Shown here one piece after another: positions 61,947-64,000 of a stretch of 64,000 nt of DNA. The notes under the pieces are model-generated. The model worked only from the letters and a program-made list of their open reading frames with translations. It searched no databases and was not told the DNA's origin. How positions within the stretch are numbered: position 1 is the stretch's first letter; the number at the start of each line of letters is the position of its first letter. This DNA comes from an uncultured Flavobacteriaceae bacterium (lineage in GTDB: Bacteria > Bacteroidota > Bacteroidia > Flavobacteriales > Flavobacteriaceae): assembly GCA_947502635.1 (NCBI GenBank), contig CANNAN010000017.1, forward strand, positions 18,864-82,863, given 5' to 3'. Position numbers and translations under genes: made by a program.

Positions 61947-62243
61947 TCGTTAGTAAAACACGCTGTTTGTTAAGGGAATAGCAATATTTATAGGGTTTTA
62001 TTGGTAAATTGTTAGCGGTTCAGGGCGTTCCAAAACTTCGTTTTTATACCTAATGTTGTGGTGTTGTATAGGTTAAAAAGATAAATGTTGTAGGTTTCAT
62101 TTTTGCGTATAGAACCATAAAGCACTATAAACATTGAAAAGTGTTGATTTTTAGCAACTTTTAATGTTAGATCTACTCATTTGTTGAAAATATGCTGGTA
62201 GAGGGTTTGTTGATTTTAAATGCAGTTATACTGTTTTGTTTTG

Positions 62244-62316
62244 TCACATTGAGCGCAGTCGAAATGCTTTTAAAACTAAGAATTCATATTGTCTTCGACT
62301 GCGCTCAGACTGACAT
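62244..62316. repeat. inverted repeat with 15-base perfect core
   Basis: TGAGCGCAGTCGAA at 62251-62264 and its reverse complement TTCGACTGCGCTCA at 62295-62308. Outer TGTCA/TGACA extends both arms to about 22 bases. It lies 450-510 bases upstream of the beta-glucan locus and looks like a short interspersed repeat. The stretch 62317-62426 shows nothing else. Confidence 0.8.
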
Positions 62317-62426
62317 TTCATGAACGTTAGAGGGATACACTGGAGTAAACACGTTCCGATTCCGTTTGAGTTAAGTTCATCTTCGAAAGCTATTTAATTC
62401 CGTTCGAATGAAAAGTTCTTAGGCTG

Positions 62427-62613
62427 TTAGTAAATAAAATTATCGATAATTCTTTTTATAGCAAAAACAACATTCTGTATATCTTTTCTATCAAAAGTAT
62501 CCTCTTCTATATAGAACAACATCTCGATTCCTATATCTAGATGTTTTGCGAATTCTTCTGGAGAAAGAGAACAATCATCAATTAATTTAGAAAAATCTAT
62601 TTCTTGTTTTTTT
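62427..62613 (-). pseudogene. possible coding remnant opposite a small XRE gene
   Basis: A minus-strand frame reads KKQEIDFSKLIDDCSLSPEE, then FAKHLDIGIEMLFYIEEDTF and IQNVVFAIKRIIDNFIY to a stop at 62427-62429. The composition looks like real protein (amphipathic helices), but no ATG opens it and a stop precedes it at about 62614. It may be a broken antitoxin- or regulator-type gene. It is divergent from the XRE gene. Confidence 0.3.
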
Positions 62614-62638
62614 ACTTAACTTGTCGAATATGTCAAGT

Positions 62639-62878
62639 ATGAAAAAGTCAGAAATTTTAAAAATTATAGGTCAAAACATAAAAAGAATTAGACTTGAAAA
62701 AGGTTTTACGCAGGTGGATTTGGTCGGTAAAATAGAGGCACGAATTGACACAACGAATATTTCAAGAATTGAGAAAGGAAGGACTAATGCTACCATTCAT
62801 ACTTTATACAAAATAAGTCAAGCTTTAGAGGTGCCTTTGTCTGAAATATGCGACGTGTATTTTTCTGAAAGCGTATAA
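62639..62878 (+). CDS. small XRE-family HTH regulator
   Basis: 79 aa from the ATG at 62639; ATG 62630 and a TTG at 62621 are alternatives. LKIIGQNIKRIRLEKGFTQVDLVGKIEARIDTTNISRIEKGRTNATIHTLYKISQALEVPLSEICDV is a full Cro/C1-type HTH (PF01381). An inverted repeat ACTTG...CAAGT (62614-62638) spans the start region and could be its own operator. Its targets are unknown; it lies 850 bases from the first gene of the beta-glucan locus and next to island DNA. Confidence 0.75.
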   Translation: MKKSEILKIIGQNIKRIRLEKGFTQVDLVGKIEARIDTTNISRIEKGRTNATIHTLYKISQALEVPLSEICDVYFSESV

Positions 62879-63028
62879 TTAAAAACAAAAGCTTTTAAAA
62901 AGGAGCTTCTGAGTTAAATTATGTTTTTTTAGAGCCTTGCACAATGATTACTATTGCCATGATTATTTCTCAACAATAGTCAGTAAATTAGAATGACCTC
63001 CATCATGTTCTTATACTTAGCTGTAGGG

Positions 63029-63666
63029 CTATTTTTTTAATGGTACTCCTCTTTTATAATAGGTTGTAGTTCTTAAATTCCCTTGCTTGTCATAGTCACA
63101 CCATTCTCCTTCTTTTTTTCCATTTTCGTAATTACCTTCTTGTTTTATAACTCCTGTTTTGTAATAGTAGTCTTTGTATTTACCATTGCCTTCTATTCCA
63201 AAGGTGGTTTTATAAAGTATCTCTCCTTTACTATTATAAACTCTGTACTTACCAATTACTAAACCATTATTGTAATTTATAGTTTTTACTAATTTGTTTT
63301 TGTAAGTGGTTTTCCATAACCCGTTTTTGTACCCCTTATTGAAAAAGCCCTTTATATATATATATATATATTAGTATTTATTCCTTTAAACCCATAATTA
63401 GGAATATCGTTACCTTCATTATTTTTTTTGTATTTATAGAGGTTAGGTCTTTTTTCTGTTTTTGTTCTATTCATTATTAGATATTCTCTATTATTAAGAA
63501 TTTTACTTTTTTCTATAAAAGAGAAATGTTCTTTGCCAAATTTAATAGTGATTTTTAAGTCTAAAGAGTTAACATGAATAGCAGGAATTGGTGGTTTTTC
63601 TTTAGGATTTTGAGCGAAAGAATTAATACCAATCATTAATGTTATTAAAATTATTAATTTTTGCAT
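63029..63666 (-). pseudogene. YwqK-family immunity-like gene split by a (TA)9 tract
   Basis: From the ATG at 63666 the frame reads MQKLIILITLMIGINSFAQN (signal peptide) and ends at 63352 just after GINTNIYIYI. Past the TA tract another frame reads KGFFNKGYKNGLWKTTYKNK to a stop at 63029-63031, which matches the MORN-variant repeats of the genes at 16420 and 17321. Removing one TA unit would fuse both frames into one protein of about 210 aa. The gene is otherwise intact. It follows a head-tail effector remnant by 4 bases. The frame at 63352-63705 from an upstream ATG begins in the preceding tail and is not used. Confidence 0.75.
63353..63370. repeat. (TA)9 dinucleotide tract
   Basis: Nine TA units within the coding region of a YwqK-type gene, at the point where the frame changes. 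Eight units, or eleven, would keep the frame open. Confidence 0.9.
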
Positions 63667-63670
63667 AATA

Positions 63671-63790
63671 TTAATTTTTATTATAAAATTTAAGAATATC
63701 GTCATGCATCGCTATCCATTGAAATTTCCAAAATGATTTTCTTATATTATCATAATCCATAACATTATCAGTTTTTGCTTTTACGCTCAT
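63671..63790 (-). pseudogene. minimal TssD-head/effector-tail fusion
   Basis: A 39-aa frame: MSVKAK, the first six residues of the TssD head, then TDNVMDYDNIRKSFWKFQW and IAMHDDILKFYNKN with a stop at 63671-63673. The second part is the Met-turn and C-terminus of the metzincin effector (TDNFMDYHNTKEVFWKFQWK). Everything between has gone, with an AAAGCAAA-type overlap at the join. It is the extreme form of the 21547 remnant. Confidence 0.75.
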
Positions 63791-63911
63791 TATTTTTTTC
63801 TTTCCGTTTGAGTGAGTGCCTTACAGCTAACTATAGCATAAACGCAATTGTGTTTATATCTCTTTCAAATATAATAGTTTTGGTACGAATTCTCTGCGCA
63901 AATTTTCAAAC

Positions 63912-64000
63912 TTAGTGATCGTTTTTTATAGGTAATATTTCTGTCAATTTTTCAAAATTTTCAATCTGTTTAGGAATAAATATCATTTGAATTACTTTTT
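63912..64000 (-). CDS. partial open frame, 3' end of a gene beyond the window
   Basis: A frame open to the window edge ends VIQMIFIPKQIENFEKLTEI, LPIKNDH and a stop at 63912-63914. It is too short to assign. 63791-63911 holds no gene; it should contain the leader of the head-tail remnant. Confidence 0.35.
   Translation of the reverse strand, partial: KVIQMIFIPKQIENFEKLTEILPIKNDH

Noticed and set aside
63667..63705. Upstream ATG of the broken YwqK gene
   Set aside because: It is out of frame with, and inside, the head-tail remnant; the signal peptide begins at 63666.
1..64000. CRISPR array or phage
   Set aside because: No regular direct repeats with spacers, no Cas genes and no phage structural genes are visible.

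Overview
This is AT-rich chromosomal DNA of a Bacteroidota bacterium, most likely a marine member of the Flavobacteriaceae. The support is: many lipoproteins with a Cys close to the N-terminus; promoters of the TAnnTTTG type; a type IX secretion C-terminal sorting domain; a Bacteroidota-type TssD (Hcp) sequence; and flavobacterial housekeeping families (MnmG, YbeY, DUF4175 protein, GluRS, GlnRS, FolB). No species can be named from the sequence alone.

Regions. (1) 0-13.8 kb is core: an OmpH-like lipoprotein (cut by the window edge), a methyltransferase, mnmG flanked by two parS-like palindromes, ybeY, a DUF4175 protein, gltX, an SGNH hydrolase, an SPFH/band-7 protein and small secreted proteins. 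(2) 13.9-14.04 kb holds a long irregular hairpin that looks like a structured RNA. (3) 14.1-24.7 kb is an accessory island of type VI secretion effector debris. It has a TssD head fused to a metzincin-like protease (frameshifted), further TssD heads and their upstream repeats, promoterless effector tails, and a lipoprotein or secreted small gene directly after each tail, as expected for immunity genes. A related fragment lies at 63.0-63.8 kb, where a (TA)9 tract breaks an immunity-like gene in a way that one-unit slippage would repair. (4) 24.7-32.3 kb holds a cytochrome-c-like lipoprotein, an IS200/IS605-type element, a Crp/Fnr regulator with an azoreductase-like gene and a PfpI-like lipoprotein, and several hypothetical or membrane proteins. 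(5) 32.3-39.7 kb holds DUF3999 and DUF2339 membrane proteins, glnS, a broken zinc-ribbon gene, folB, tRNA-Cys and a LysE-type exporter. (6) 39.8-61.8 kb is a beta-glucan (laminarin-type) utilisation locus, all on the minus strand.

The beta-glucan locus reads as one pathway. Surface or secreted glycan-binding proteins (the 772-aa and 469-aa lipoproteins and the T9SS protein), a GH16 lipoprotein, a GH17 lipoprotein and a GH30 lipoprotein would cut beta-1,3/1,6-glucan outside the inner membrane. A GPH-type MFS symporter would import oligosaccharides. A signal-less GH17 protein and a GH149/GH94-like phosphorylase would process them in the cytoplasm. No SusC/SusD pair is present in the window. The most upstream gene instead encodes a glycosidase-like TIM barrel followed by about 600 residues that look like an outer-membrane beta-barrel. 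A 20-base motif is shared by the upstream regions of the first and the last gene of the locus.

The most novel signals are the TssD head/tail/immunity cassette island, its TA-tract switch, the glycosidase-barrel fusion, the parS pair around mnmG and the unassigned structured RNA.
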